The notes beneath the pieces were generated by a model. The model was not told the origin of the DNA. It worked only from the letters and a program-made list of their open reading frames with translations, and ran no database searches. Shown piece after piece: positions 20,386-29,765 of a stretch of DNA of 64,000 nucleotides. The DNA is taken from the NCBI GenBank assembly GCA_900079685.1, contig LT599018.1:1696970-1760969 (forward strand). Reading direction: 5' to 3'. The translations under genes and the position numbers were made by a program. This DNA comes from an uncultured delta proteobacterium (GTDB lineage: Bacteria; Desulfobacterota; Desulfovibrionia; Desulfovibrionales; Desulfovibrionaceae). The stretch's first letter is position 1. Every line of letters starts with the position of its first letter.

Positions 20386-21168
20386 TCAAGCCTGTTCTTT
20401 GTGGAGCAGCCGCAACCCCTCCAGGAGCAGGTCGGGCCTGACCATGGTGAAACATTTCGTCACCCGGGCGAGGCTCTTGGCAAAGCCCCCGGTGGCCACG
20501 ACCTCCACGGGGCCGGGCAGGGTTTTGGAAAGCCGCTCGCACAACCCCTCGGTCATGGCCGCGAACCCGAACACGAAGCCGTGGTTGATGCTCTCCGCCG
20601 TGGAACGGCCGACGGAAGGCTCGCACGCGTCGATATCCAGCGCGATGTGGGGCAGTTTCGCCGTGCGCGAGGCCAGCGCCTCCACGGACGAATACACGCC
20701 GGGGCAGATCAGCCCCCCGAGGTAGGTGCTCTCCGTCACAAAGTCAAAGGTGGTGGCGGTGCCGTAGTCCACGGAGATGATGGACGTTGCATTCGGCATG
20801 AGCCGCCGCGCGGCATACGCGCCGACGAGCCTGTCCGCGCCCACTTCCTGGGGCCGCGCGTATTTGTTCTCCAGCGGGATGGCGATATCCTCGGGCGCGA
20901 AGAGCACGGTCTGGCCCAGAAAAACGCGGCAGGCCCCGCGCACGAGGTGGGCGATAACCGGCGCCACGGAGGAGGCCACGCAGGCCTTCACGTCTTTGGG
21001 GTCCACGCCCATGTGGCGGCAGAGGCCCGACAGGGCGAGGCCCAGGCCGTCGGCGGTCTGCCGGCTGTCCGTGGGCAGGGTGAACTGGGCGGTGATCTTC
21101 GCATCGTCGGCAAAGCCGATCTTGATGTTGGTATTGCCGATATCAAAAAGTAAGGTTGTAATGGACAT
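20386..21168 (-). CDS. coaX: Type III pantothenate kinase
   Basis: 260 residues of the ASKHA fold. Motifs are LLFDIGNTNIKIGF (phosphate 1), VGADRLVGAYAA with the catalytic Asp, ISVDYGTATTFDFV (phosphate 2) and VVATGGFAKSL (adenosine motif). It phosphorylates pantothenate as the first step of coenzyme A synthesis; this type is not feedback-inhibited by CoA and needs a monovalent cation. It is divergent from the ferredoxin gene. Confidence 0.94.
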   Translation of the reverse strand: MSITTLLFDIGNTNIKIGFADDAKITAQFTLPTDSRQTADGLGLALSGLCRHMGVDPKDVKACVASSVAPVIAHLVRGACRVFLGQTVLFAPEDIAIPLENKYARPQEVGADRLVGAYAARRLMPNATSIISVDYGTATTFDFVTESTYLGGLICPGVYSSVEALASRTAKLPHIALDIDACEPSVGRSTAESINHGFVFGFAAMTEGLCERLSKTLPGPVEVVATGGFAKSLARVTKCFTMVRPDLLLEGLRLLHKEQA

Positions 21169-21283
21169 GGCTGTACAGGGGGGGTTAGGGGTATTCTATG
21201 TATTCTCGCCCGGAAAATGTACGCACTTTATGCAAAAAAACAAGATGCCCGGCAACCGGCCGGGCTCCATGGGAGGTATGAGT

Positions 21284-21466
21284 ATGGCTGAGGTGAAAGT
21301 GACGGAAGAGTGTATCGGTTGCGAATCCTGCGTGGAAGTCTGCCCCGACGTGTTTGTGATGGACGAGGCCACGGGCCACGCCAAGGCCACTGACCCGGCC
21401 AGCACGGCGCCCTGTGTGGATGAGGCCATTGAAATCTGCCCGGTGCAGGCCATTGTGCGCGAATAA
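21284..21466 (+). CDS. Ferredoxin, D. gigas type [4Fe-4S]
   Basis: 60 residues. CIGCESCVEVCP supplies three cluster cysteines plus a fourth, and the C-terminal IEICPVQAI supplies the last. A further Cys in APCVDEA matches the disulfide partner seen in Desulfovibrio gigas ferredoxin. It is a low-potential cytoplasmic electron carrier. Start at 21284 is seven bases after GGGAGG; the ATG at 21278 is too close to it. Only one cluster-binding set is complete, so it is not a 2[4Fe-4S] ferredoxin. Confidence 0.95.
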   Translation: MAEVKVTEECIGCESCVEVCPDVFVMDEATGHAKATDPASTAPCVDEAIEICPVQAIVRE

Positions 21467-21495
21467 CGGTTTTTTCCGCTGACACGCTGCCCCTG

Positions 21496-23619
21496 TTACG
21501 TCTTGGCAACAAGCCGTTCCGGGGGCAGCCACTGTTTCAAAACCCTGCTGATATCCCCGATGGCGATGGGCTTGCTGATATAGTCCGTCATGCCGCTGCT
21601 GATGAAAAACTCGTGCATCCCCACCAGGGCGTTGGCCGTCAGGGCCACGACGGGCACGGACGCGTTGTGCCCGCCAAGAGCGCGGATCCGGCGCGTGGCC
21701 TCGATTCCGTCCATGCCGGGCATCATGTGATCCATGAAAATAATGTCGTAATCCCGCGCGGCGGCCAGGGCCAGGGCCGTCACGCCGCTGGCCGCCGTAT
21801 CCGGCTCTATGCCGTATTGGCGCAGCAGCTCTTCGGCCACGAGCAGGTTTATGTCGTTGTCGTCGACGATCAGCGCCGCGACGCCCCGGGTTTCGAAAAA
21901 CGCGCCGGCGAGATCGCTCCCGCCTTTTTCCCCGCCGCCGTCCGCGCCGTCCGCCCCATTCGGGCCATCCGGGCCGCCCACGCCCAGGGCTTGCGCCATG
22001 TCCGTGACAAGCACCGGGGCGTACAGGGTATCTATATCCCGGGCCTGGATGTTCCCGCTCTCGCTCCCGGGCCGCCGCACGGCGATGAAGCGGACCCCGG
22101 CGGGCGGCTCCATGCTCGCGAACGGCTCTTCCTCGCAGGCGGCCCCGGCGCAGATGACGTGGGTGTACCGGTTCGCATCCGCAAGGGAGGCCGCGCTGTT
22201 TTCCGCCGTCTCGCAGGGAACGCCCAGCCGGGCGAGCAGCGCGGCGACGGCGTCGCGCTCCCGGAGATCCCCCAGCACGAGCGCGCGTTTTTCCCCCGCC
22301 CCGGCGACGCGCGCCACGGGCGAGGCATCCGCCACCCCTTGGGGAATCCGCGCGGTAAAGGCGCTGCCCTTGCCGTATTCGCTCGTCACCGTAATGGCGC
22401 CGCCCATGGCCAGCGCAAGTTCCCGGCTTATAGCAAGGCCGAGGCCCGTGCCCTGAATGCCTTTGTTTTTCGCCAGGTCAAGCTGGGTAAAGGCGGAAAA
22501 GATGGTTTCGAGGTTTTCCGGCTTTATGCCGATACCGGTATCCTCAACCGCGCAGACCAGCGTCACGCCCGTTTCGGCGGGCTCGTACGCAACCCGGAGG
22601 CGGACCTCCCCTTCCATGGTGTACTTGACGGCATTGTTGACCAGGTTGATCAAAATCTGTTTGACGCGCCCCTCGTCGCCCACAAGTTTGGCCGGCAGTG
22701 TGGGGTCTATGTCGGTAATAAACGCCAGGCCCTTTTCATAAGCTTTCAGGGCGACCATGGCGGCCACGTCGCCCGCCACGGCGGCAAGCGAGTAAGGCTC
22801 TTCGACAAGCTCGAATTTGCCCGCCCCGATCTTGGAAAAGTCCAGAATGTCGTTGATGATTTGCAGCAGGGACTCGGACGCGCTGATGATGGTGGCCGTG
22901 TATTCTTTCTGGGTTCTGTTCAGCGGTGTGGTGGTCAAAAGGTTGCTCATGCCGCAGATGGCGTTCATGGGGGTGCGGATTTCATGGCTCATCTGCGCCA
23001 GGAAGTCGCTCTTGGCTTTTGACGCCATTTCCGCCCCTTCCTTGGCGTGGGTCAACTCGGTCACGTCGTGCATCAAAAAGACGCAGCCGCGCAGCTCGCC
23101 GTGGTCATCCACCGCGGGCGAGATGACGATATCCCAGAAAACGGGCCCGTCGCCGGTGGGGAAAAGCGTTGTTTTGAAATTGAGGGGTTGCCGGGTGGCA
23201 AGAACGCGCCGGCAATACGCAAGGGCGGCCCCCATCCAATCCCTGTCCGTGAAGCTGCCGAAAATTTCTTCCATGGACAGCCCGTTCAGCTCCTGCGGGT
23301 CGGAAAACCCGAGGTATTTTGCCAAAAGCTGGCCGGTGCCGACGACGTACCGCAAATCCGTGTCAAACACGATGAACACGCTGGGAAACGATTCAAGCAG
23401 CAGCTTGTTGTAGAGTATCTGCTTTTCCTTTTCCCGGATGTTGAACTGCGCGAGCGTCGCCTCGTTCTCATACTTTGCGTTGAGATACTCCAGCGAGTGC
23501 TCCAGCTGTTTGATCTTCCGCACATTTTTCTTATTTTCAAGCACAAGCGCCTGCAACTCGCCAAGCAGCGTTTCCTGCTCTTGGAGAGAAAGGGGCATGG
23601 GCGTGGCGTCACTCTTCAT
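21496..23619 (-). CDS. Hybrid sensor histidine kinase / response regulator
   Basis: 707 residues without membrane segments, so probably cytoplasmic. Order: N-terminal coiled coil (about 10-75), PAS domain (about 75-195), HisKA with [14 protein letters not shown] (phospho-His), HATPase with [16 protein letters not shown] and GTGLGLAIS, a degenerate receiver-like stretch (about 440-530), and a C-terminal receiver with [14 protein letters not shown] (phospho-Asp). It autophosphorylates and passes phosphate to its own receiver, then probably to a free Hpt. It is divergent from the FIST gene at 23848. Confidence 0.92.
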   Translation of the reverse strand: MKSDATPMPLSLQEQETLLGELQALVLENKKNVRKIKQLEHSLEYLNAKYENEATLAQFNIREKEKQILYNKLLLESFPSVFIVFDTDLRYVVGTGQLLAKYLGFSDPQELNGLSMEEIFGSFTDRDWMGAALAYCRRVLATRQPLNFKTTLFPTGDGPVFWDIVISPAVDDHGELRGCVFLMHDVTELTHAKEGAEMASKAKSDFLAQMSHEIRTPMNAICGMSNLLTTTPLNRTQKEYTATIISASESLLQIINDILDFSKIGAGKFELVEEPYSLAAVAGDVAAMVALKAYEKGLAFITDIDPTLPAKLVGDEGRVKQILINLVNNAVKYTMEGEVRLRVAYEPAETGVTLVCAVEDTGIGIKPENLETIFSAFTQLDLAKNKGIQGTGLGLAISRELALAMGGAITVTSEYGKGSAFTARIPQGVADASPVARVAGAGEKRALVLGDLRERDAVAALLARLGVPCETAENSAASLADANRYTHVICAGAACEEEPFASMEPPAGVRFIAVRRPGSESGNIQARDIDTLYAPVLVTDMAQALGVGGPDGPNGADGADGGGEKGGSDLAGAFFETRGVAALIVDDNDINLLVAEELLRQYGIEPDTAASGVTALALAAARDYDIIFMDHMMPGMDGIEATRRIRALGGHNASVPVVALTANALVGMHEFFISSGMTDYISKPIAIGDISRVLKQWLPPERLVAKT

Positions 23620-23847
23620 TCACAAAACCTTTCGCTTCGGGTACACGCGAAGAAAGGCCTCATTGGCGGCCTGCTTCCGTACTCCGCTGACATCTTTTGA
23701 TGTATGCCGCATTCTATATAAAGAATGTAGGGTTTGCAAACGGCGATTGCGGGATGCTAGCGGAAAGGGTATTATCCATGCCTTGTTAATCGTTCGTTTT
23801 TCCGGCCTGGGGAGGCCGGAGGGACGGCCATACCCGGGGGAAAGGAA

Positions 23848-25050
23848 ATGCAGTCAAAAGTATCCGTCACGTATGAGATTGATGACCTGGACCAAGCCGC
23901 CGCCGAACTGACGGCCGGGCTGGACAAGGACATCCTCGGCCGCAAAAGCGTTTGCGGCATCCTGTTCTGCTTTTCGGACATGGACCACGAGGGCCTGCTG
24001 CAAAAACTGGCGGCCCGCTTCCCGCACGGCATCATCGGGTGTACCTGCATCGCCAACATGGACGAGCGCGAAGGTTTTCACGAGCTTGCCGCGACCTTTA
24101 CCGTGCTGGCGGCGGATGACTGCCGGTTCGTCACGGCCGCGTCCGGCGCCGTTACGCCGGAGAACGTCGCCGGGGAAGTGCGCCGCACGTACACGTCCGC
24201 GCGGGAAAAACTGGGGGAAGAGCCGGGCCTTGTCATTGCGTTCCCCCCGTACAATCTCAATATCATGCTCGACGCCTTCACCAACGCCTTTAACGAGGCC
24301 GCGCCGGACGTGCCCCTGCTGGGCGGCCTGCCGTCCTACAACGGCCAGAACGACAGGAACCTGACGGTATTCGGCGCCTCCGCCTCGGAGGACAAACTGG
24401 TCATGCTGCTGATCGCCGGCAACATACAACCGGTTTTCTCCATCCAGAACGTTTCCGGGAGCCCTGTGGAACGCAAGCGGAAAGTAACGCGCGCCAAGGA
24501 TAACGTCGTCTATACCGTCGGCGACCACACCTTTGTGGAATACTTGCGCGAAGTGGGCATTCCCGTGGAACGGATGGTTGAGGGCAACGCCACCATAACC
24601 TTTGTTTCCAACCCGCTGCTGCTTGAGAACGTGAAGGTCCACGGGCAGTCCAACTACTCTTTCGTCCGGACGCTGCATAAAATCGACCTGAACGACGGCA
24701 GCGGCACCGCCATAGGGGAGATCCCCAAAGACGCCACGCTGTCGATCTGCAGCCTGCAAAGCGAGCATATCCAGCAGGCGGCTCTCGCGGGCATGGACGA
24801 ACTGGCGGCGAGAATGCGCGCCGTGCCCGGGTATTCCTATTCGACGGTGCTCGCCGTATCCTGTATCGGCCGGTACCTGCTCATGGTGCCGAACAACGGG
24901 GCGGAAGTGGAAAACCTCCTGAAAAAGCTCCCGTCCGGCGTCACGTTAAGCGGGTTTTACAGTTACGGCGAAATGGCCCCCATGCGGGGAAAAGACGGCA
25001 AGACGATCAACTTCGCCCACAACGAATCCCTTGTTTTGTGCGCATTTTGA
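23848..25050 (+). CDS. FIST-domain sensory protein
   Basis: 400 residues with a FIST_N region (about 15-190; HGIIGCTCIANM, PLLGGLPSYNGQNDRNLTVF) and a FIST_C region (about 215-390; GMDELAARM..., GVTLSGFYSYGEMAP). FIST proteins are small-ligand (probably amino-acid) sensors usually linked to signal transduction. It lies head-to-head with the hybrid kinase at 21496-23619, which suggests a shared pathway. AAAGGAAA precedes the ATG. Confidence 0.87.
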   Translation: MQSKVSVTYEIDDLDQAAAELTAGLDKDILGRKSVCGILFCFSDMDHEGLLQKLAARFPHGIIGCTCIANMDEREGFHELAATFTVLAADDCRFVTAASGAVTPENVAGEVRRTYTSAREKLGEEPGLVIAFPPYNLNIMLDAFTNAFNEAAPDVPLLGGLPSYNGQNDRNLTVFGASASEDKLVMLLIAGNIQPVFSIQNVSGSPVERKRKVTRAKDNVVYTVGDHTFVEYLREVGIPVERMVEGNATITFVSNPLLLENVKVHGQSNYSFVRTLHKIDLNDGSGTAIGEIPKDATLSICSLQSEHIQQAALAGMDELAARMRAVPGYSYSTVLAVSCIGRYLLMVPNNGAEVENLLKKLPSGVTLSGFYSYGEMAPMRGKDGKTINFAHNESLVLCAF

Positions 25051-25118
25051 TCCTCAGCATCCGTATTCGGAAAAAAATGCTTGCCAAGACTCCGGGCACA
25101 GAGTAAACGAGTTTTCGC

Positions 25119-25171
25119 GCCGGAGTGGTGGAATTGGTAGACGCGCTGGATTTAGGATCTAGCGTACCCAC
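25119..25171 (+). pseudogene. 5' half of a tRNA-Leu(TAG), truncated
   Basis: GCCGGAG (acceptor arm), the D-arm GGTGGAATTGGTAGACGC and an anticodon arm with loop TTTAGGA (anticodon TAG) are present. The variable arm, T-arm and 3' acceptor strand CTCCGGC are absent; unrelated sequence follows. It lies 25 bases upstream of the intact tRNA-Leu. Confidence 0.75.
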
Positions 25172-25195
25172 AAAAAGCGCACCGTTGGAAAAACC

Positions 25196-25282
25196 GCCCT
25201 GGTGGTGGAATTGGTAGACACGCTGGGTTCAGGGTCCAGTGGCCGCAAGGCTGTGCGAGTTCGAGTCTCGCCTAGGGCACCA
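25196..25282 (+). tRNA. tRNA-Leu (anticodon CAG)
   Basis: 87 bases with encoded CCA. Acceptor GCCCTGG pairs with CTAGGGC; D-arm GGTGGAATTGGTAGAC; anticodon loop TTCAGGG; long class II variable arm TGGCCGCAAGGCTGT; T-arm GCGAG-TTCGAGT-CTCGC. It reads CUG leucine codons. Confidence 0.96.
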
Positions 25283-25312
25283 AGGTTTTTCTGACGATTC
25301 AGGCAAAAAGCG

Positions 25313-25337
25313 GCCGCCCGTCACCGGGCGGCTTTTT
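25313..25337 (+). terminator. Terminator of the tRNA-Leu transcript
   Basis: GCCGCCCG-TCAC-CGGGCGGC stem-loop followed by TTTTT. The remaining sequence to 25558 holds no gene; it is the upstream region of the sigma-54 activator. Confidence 0.9.
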
Positions 25338-25558
25338 GTTTGCTGTTCCCTTACCGCGCTTTCACGCTCTTCTCCCCACCCGCTCGCCGTGCGGCGCGGT
25401 TCCTTGCTTTTTGACAATCGCATGAAACTCTTTATACTCCTCCACACGCTTCACCTCCATGCCGGGCGTGCGGCACCCCTCGCGATCGCCTGCCGCGCAA
25501 GCCTTTTGCCCACGGGAGTCAAACGCGACGCCGCTGCCCCGCCGAACAGGATGCACCG

Positions 25559-27700
25559 ATGCACATCCCCGCAAAGAACGCGAAGAAAAAAATCCTGGTC
25601 GTCGGGCATACCCCGGTCACCTGCATCAGTTTTGAAGCCTGCCTGCTGACGTTTCTCGGCGATTATGTGGAAATCGTCCCCTGGTGCGTCAGCGATTCCA
25701 CCGTGCCGCCGCGGGAAGCGGCCAGCGTGGACCTGTCCCTTGCGGTCACCCGCCTGGCCTACGACCTCTGCCGGGCTTACAGCCCGCCGGACAAACCGGT
25801 TCTGGTGGCCGAGCGCGTCCTTTCCGTGAACAAGCTCGACAAACTCCTCAGCCTTGAAGCCGGCGCAAAGGCTTATGTCGTCGGCACAAACCACGAAACC
25901 ACCGTCAACACCATCAGTCTTCTCCACAACCTCGGGTTCACCGGCAATATTTTCGTCCCGTATTACGCGGGCATGGCGGACCGCGTGCAGCCGGACATCA
26001 CCGTGGCCATCACGCCGGGCCTTCTCCAGATCGTCCCGCCGCACAGCACCACGGTCATTGATATCGGGGCCAAGGAAGTCGCCATATCCACCCTGGCGGA
26101 GATCATGCGGCTCCTGGACATTCCCGTCACCGAGCTGAACACCATTTCCAGCCGGTACATCCAGACCATTCTCGGCGCCACACGGGAGAGAAGCTACATA
26201 GGTTTTCAGAACGAGGCCCTCAAAAACCAGCTCGAAACCATCCTGGACACGCTGCAGGAGGCCATTGTCGCGCTGGATGAGAACCGCCGGGTTATCGTCT
26301 ACAACCAGGCGTCGGAAAAAATATTCACCACACCCGTTGCCAAGGCCATCGGCAGCGACTGGCAGGAGATCATGCCGGATTCCATCCTGATCACCTGCCT
26401 TGAGAACGGGGAGGGGGTCAGCCGCCGGATCAAGTTTATCGACGGGCAGCATTATCTGGTGGACGCCAATTTGCTCCTGGATCACGACCAGAGAACCCGG
26501 GGCGTTGTGGCCACCTTCCACCCCGTGCAGGAGATCAAGGAGCTGGAAACCCAGGTCCGCCGCGAACTGAAAGACCGCGCCAACGTGGCCCGGTATTCGT
26601 TCAAGGACATAAAGGGCTCGTCCGCCGAGCTGCGCCGGGCCGTGTCCCTGGCCACGAAATTCGCGGCCACCGACCTGACCATCCTGCTCGAGGGGGAAAG
26701 CGGCACGGGCAAGGAACTTTTCGCCCAGGCCGTCCACAACCAGTCTTCCCGCCGGGGCAACCCGTTCGTGGCCATCAACTTCGCGGCCATCCCGGACAAT
26801 CTGGTGGAAAGCGAGCTCTTCGGCTACGAGGAAGGCGCGTTTACCGGAGCGCGCAAGGGCGGCAAGGCCGGGCTTTTCGAGGAAGCCCACCTTGGAACCA
26901 TCTTCCTCGACGAAATCGGCAGCGCAAGCCCGGATGTGCAAAACAGGCTCCTCCGGGTGCTTGAGGAACGGGAAATCCGGCGGCTCGGCAGCGGGAAGAA
27001 TACGCCCGTGGATGTCCGGGTGATCGCCGCGACCAACATCGACCTGGAAGAGCTGGTGAGCCGGAAACGGTTCCGGGACGACCTCTATTACCGGCTCTGC
27101 GCCCTGCCTATCGTCATCCCGTCCCTCAGGATGCGCAAAACGGACATCCTCGGCCTGACCGACTATTTCGTCAAAAAATACTCGGAAACGCTGGAATGCT
27201 CGCCCGAGGTCAGGGACATCTTCCTGCAATACGCCTGGCCGGGCAACATCCGCGAGTTGCAGAACATCGTCAAATACCTGTGCAGCGTGGTGGACCCCGG
27301 TAAAATGGCCACCACGGACGATCTGCCGCCCTATCTCCTGCGCAAGCTGGACACCGCCCGTCGGGAAAATGCCGGGGAGCGCGTTGCCGCCCCCCCGGCG
27401 GGAAGATTGTCGCCGCACCTGCTCGGGGAGTTTGAAAACCCCGGCGCCCGGCGGTCCGTCATTATCCTGCTGTCGGAACTCAAAGAATACACCGCCGCCC
27501 GCAGGGGCGTGGGGTATACCACCCTATTGAAGAACATCAAAGGCCGGATCCCCGGCGCGTCTGAATATTACGTCAAACGCTGGCTGAAGGGATTGAAGGA
27601 TGCAGGATACGTGGAAGCGGGCAAAACCAAGCAAGGGTCTTCCCTGACCGAAAAAGGCCTGGCCTTGCTGGAAAGTCTGCGCGGTGAGGATTGCCCGTAA
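25559..27700 (+). CDS. Sigma-54-dependent transcriptional activator
   Basis: 713 residues. The N-terminal part (about 10-205) is a receiver-like or PrpR_N-like sensory domain without an obvious phospho-Asp pattern. A PAS-like domain follows (about 225-330; [19 protein letters not shown]). The AAA+ domain has Walker [11 protein letters not shown], the sigma-54 contact loop GAFTGA and TIFLDEIG. The C-terminus is a winged-helix-like segment ([20 protein letters not shown]...) instead of the usual Fis helix-turn-helix. It likely activates the sigma-54-type promoter at 29325 and the operon behind it, in response to the transported substrate or its CoA ester (inference). Confidence 0.9.
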   Translation: MHIPAKNAKKKILVVGHTPVTCISFEACLLTFLGDYVEIVPWCVSDSTVPPREAASVDLSLAVTRLAYDLCRAYSPPDKPVLVAERVLSVNKLDKLLSLEAGAKAYVVGTNHETTVNTISLLHNLGFTGNIFVPYYAGMADRVQPDITVAITPGLLQIVPPHSTTVIDIGAKEVAISTLAEIMRLLDIPVTELNTISSRYIQTILGATRERSYIGFQNEALKNQLETILDTLQEAIVALDENRRVIVYNQASEKIFTTPVAKAIGSDWQEIMPDSILITCLENGEGVSRRIKFIDGQHYLVDANLLLDHDQRTRGVVATFHPVQEIKELETQVRRELKDRANVARYSFKDIKGSSAELRRAVSLATKFAATDLTILLEGESGTGKELFAQAVHNQSSRRGNPFVAINFAAIPDNLVESELFGYEEGAFTGARKGGKAGLFEEAHLGTIFLDEIGSASPDVQNRLLRVLEEREIRRLGSGKNTPVDVRVIAATNIDLEELVSRKRFRDDLYYRLCALPIVIPSLRMRKTDILGLTDYFVKKYSETLECSPEVRDIFLQYAWPGNIRELQNIVKYLCSVVDPGKMATTDDLPPYLLRKLDTARRENAGERVAAPPAGRLSPHLLGEFENPGARRSVIILLSELKEYTAARRGVGYTTLLKNIKGRIPGASEYYVKRWLKGLKDAGYVEAGKTKQGSSLTEKGLALLESLRGEDCP

Positions 27701-27754
27701 CGGCGCGTTTTCCCGTCCCCGTTCCAAGCCCGGGATGCGCGGGCGGCCCGGCCG

Positions 27755-29047
27755 TTACGGATTCAGACGGATGCACAGAAGCAGCGCCGGCGCGGCGAGC
27801 ACCTGCACAAAGGCGACAACGGCGAAACACACGCCGTAGCCGCCGAGCAGCGGAATCCCGAGCGAGAAAAGGAACGGCCCTACAGCATACGCGATAAACA
27901 GGAAAAAGGTCGATCCGGAGGTCGCGTCCCCTATCCTGCCGAGCGGCGCGATGCGCGCCGCTTCCGCCAGAAACACCCCGTTCCAGCTGATGGAGGTGGT
28001 GCCCATGGCGAACCCCACGAACATCACCAGCCAGGCGGGCCAGTCCGGGCCGAGCGCGGCCAGCACCAGGACCATGGCCGTGGAAAGCAGCGCGAGGAGC
28101 AGCATTGTCTTCGCGCTGCCGAGGCGGTCGGCGACCCAGCCCATGATGACGCGGGAAAAGGTTCCGGAGACCTGCATGGCCGAAAAAGCCGCCCCCGCGA
28201 CGGCAAGGGAAAAACCCAGTTCCGACGTGAGCTGCGTGACAAAAAAGGCCAGAACGCACCCCTGCGTGCAGGCAAAGCAGACCACGGCCAGGGTCAACGG
28301 CAGCATTCCCGGAATTTCCCGCAGCACGCGAAACGGTACCGCGAGATTCGCCCTTGAGAACAGGTTGCCGATCGTCGGGCGTTTTGCCGTGTCGCGGTCC
28401 GCGTCCAGCAGTTCCCGCCACGGCTGCACGACCAGAGCCCCGGCCAGGGCGATGGCCGCGGTTGCCAGCAAGGCCGCCCGCCAGCCGGACAGCGCGACAA
28501 CGGCCGGGAGCAGAAGACCCGCCAGGGCGCCGCCCAATGGAACCCCCGCCTGCTTGATGGACATAATCAGGGAACGGTGGTTGGGGGGACTCGTCCGGAC
28601 GAGAAGCTCGCTGGCAGCCGGGGGGCTGGGGCCGTAGCCCACACCGATCAGGAAGGCTGAAAGGACGAGAAGCCACCATGAGGCCGTAAGGCCAAGGAGC
28701 ACGCCCGCCGCGCTCATCAGCGCGCCGATCTGGAGGATGCGGACCGGGCCGCAATAGTTGATGGCCAGGCTGCCGCTTAACAAAAACCACATGGTCCCTG
28801 CGGAAATGGCCCCGGCAAGGATGCCGATGTCGTGGGGCGCGGCGCCGGATGCGGTCGTCACTTCGGGCCCGATGACGGGCAGGGCGCGGATGATGAACGA
28901 TGACACCATCTGCAGGAACGCCATTATGATAAGAGCCTGCCGCCAGATAGGCCGGCTCCCGGGGCTGCGGGTACTTCCTCGCACGGCTGCCTTCCTTGAA
29001 AACGATGGAGCGGGCGGGGGCTGTTCCCGCCGCGCCGTCCATACCAT
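27755..29047 (-). CDS. Major facilitator superfamily transporter
   Basis: 430 residues with about 12 hydrophobic segments and the MFS loop pattern (VADRLGSAKTMLLL between segments 8 and 9). It resembles anion/organic-acid MFS carriers. The start is uncertain: the ATG at 29047 is used, but no clear ribosome-binding site is seen, and an upstream TTG at 29107 is possible. It faces away from the CoA operon, between the activator and the operon, which suggests a shared substrate, possibly product export. Stop lies 54 bases from the activator stop. Confidence 0.85.
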   Translation of the reverse strand: MVWTARREQPPPAPSFSRKAAVRGSTRSPGSRPIWRQALIIMAFLQMVSSFIIRALPVIGPEVTTASGAAPHDIGILAGAISAGTMWFLLSGSLAINYCGPVRILQIGALMSAAGVLLGLTASWWLLVLSAFLIGVGYGPSPPAASELLVRTSPPNHRSLIMSIKQAGVPLGGALAGLLLPAVVALSGWRAALLATAAIALAGALVVQPWRELLDADRDTAKRPTIGNLFSRANLAVPFRVLREIPGMLPLTLAVVCFACTQGCVLAFFVTQLTSELGFSLAVAGAAFSAMQVSGTFSRVIMGWVADRLGSAKTMLLLALLSTAMVLVLAALGPDWPAWLVMFVGFAMGTTSISWNGVFLAEAARIAPLGRIGDATSGSTFFLFIAYAVGPFLFSLGIPLLGGYGVCFAVVAFVQVLAAPALLLCIRLNP

Positions 29048-29160
29048 AGCAATTTGCGCGCCAACGCGCTCCGTATACCGGTCTCCCGTTTTTTCCTTCC
29101 CCGCCAAGAAAATCAGTACGGCCGCGGCAAGGCGGGCCCCGCCCGCGCGAGAAGAAACGA

Positions 29161-29221
29161 TTCTTTTTTAGTATAATTAGATTATTTTTAGCTTATTTAA
29201 TAGTATATATACTAAAAAGAA
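29161..29221. promoter_or_regulatory. AT-rich inverted repeat, probable operator
   Basis: TTCTTTTTTAGTATA (29161-29175) is repeated in inverse orientation at 29208-29221 with one T fewer. The perfect 12-bp palindrome AGTATATATACT sits at 29202-29213. It lies between the divergent MFS gene and the CoA operon, where an activator or repressor site is expected. Confidence 0.6.
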
Positions 29222-29324
29222 TGCCTGCCTTTTGTTTGCCGCCGCGCCCCCGCCGCCCTTCGTATCGTAAAAAACGCAATAAATCCAGAAAGATTACGCG
29301 AAATCCGGAACGGCTTCCCACTTC

Positions 29325-29340
29325 TGGCCTGTTTCTTGCC
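29325..29340 (+). promoter_or_regulatory. Candidate sigma-54 (-24/-12) promoter of the CoA operon
   Basis: TGGCCTGTTTCTTGCC keeps the invariant GG-N10-GC spacing of sigma-54 promoters (consensus TGGCACG-N4-TTGC). It sits 72 bases before the first operon start, and a sigma-54 activator gene is nearby. Confidence 0.62.
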
Positions 29341-29411
29341 TTTATAACGCCAAAAACAGCATGCGAAATGTCCGGCTGCACGGCCGCCATTCCATCGCAG
29401 GAGGATCACCC

Positions 29412-29765
29412 ATGGCACAGAGCACGAAACCAAGGCCCATGAATCCGCATTGGGCGGCCATGAAAGAGTTTGACGAAGCGCTGTACGAAAAATGCACGGC
29501 CTGGCGTGACGCGCTGACCTACAACGACGTCATTCCCCTGCGCCAAAAGGAAATCATGATGGTTGCCATGACCTGCCTCATCCGCTTCGAATCGGGCATC
29601 CGGACCCATGTCCGGTATGCTCTGGCCGAAGGCGTCACCAGGGAAGAGATCTTCGCGGCGGCATCCCTCTCCATGCTTCTTGGCGGCATCCCGGCATACC
29701 GTGACGGCATTATCTGCATCCAGGACGAGTTCGCGAAAATCGACCGGGAAGAAGGGGGCAGGTGA
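29412..29765 (+). CDS. Carboxymuconolactone decarboxylase (CMD/AhpD-like) family protein
   Basis: 117 residues, a single CMD domain (about 35-105) with LRQKEIMMVAMTCLIRFESG and IRTHVRYALAEGVTREEIF. The AhpD CxxC pair is missing (one Cys only), so peroxidase-reductase activity is unlikely; a lactone or keto-acid decarboxylase/hydrolase-like role is possible. Start has GCAGGAGGA upstream. First gene of a nine-gene run; its stop overlaps the next start by one base. Confidence 0.85.
   Translation: MAQSTKPRPMNPHWAAMKEFDEALYEKCTAWRDALTYNDVIPLRQKEIMMVAMTCLIRFESGIRTHVRYALAEGVTREEIFAAASLSMLLGGIPAYRDGIICIQDEFAKIDREEGGR

Noticed and set aside
25119-25171. A true split tRNA gene
   Set aside because: No matching 3' half with CTCCGGC was seen in the window; a truncated tRNA is the simpler reading, though kept as a finding.
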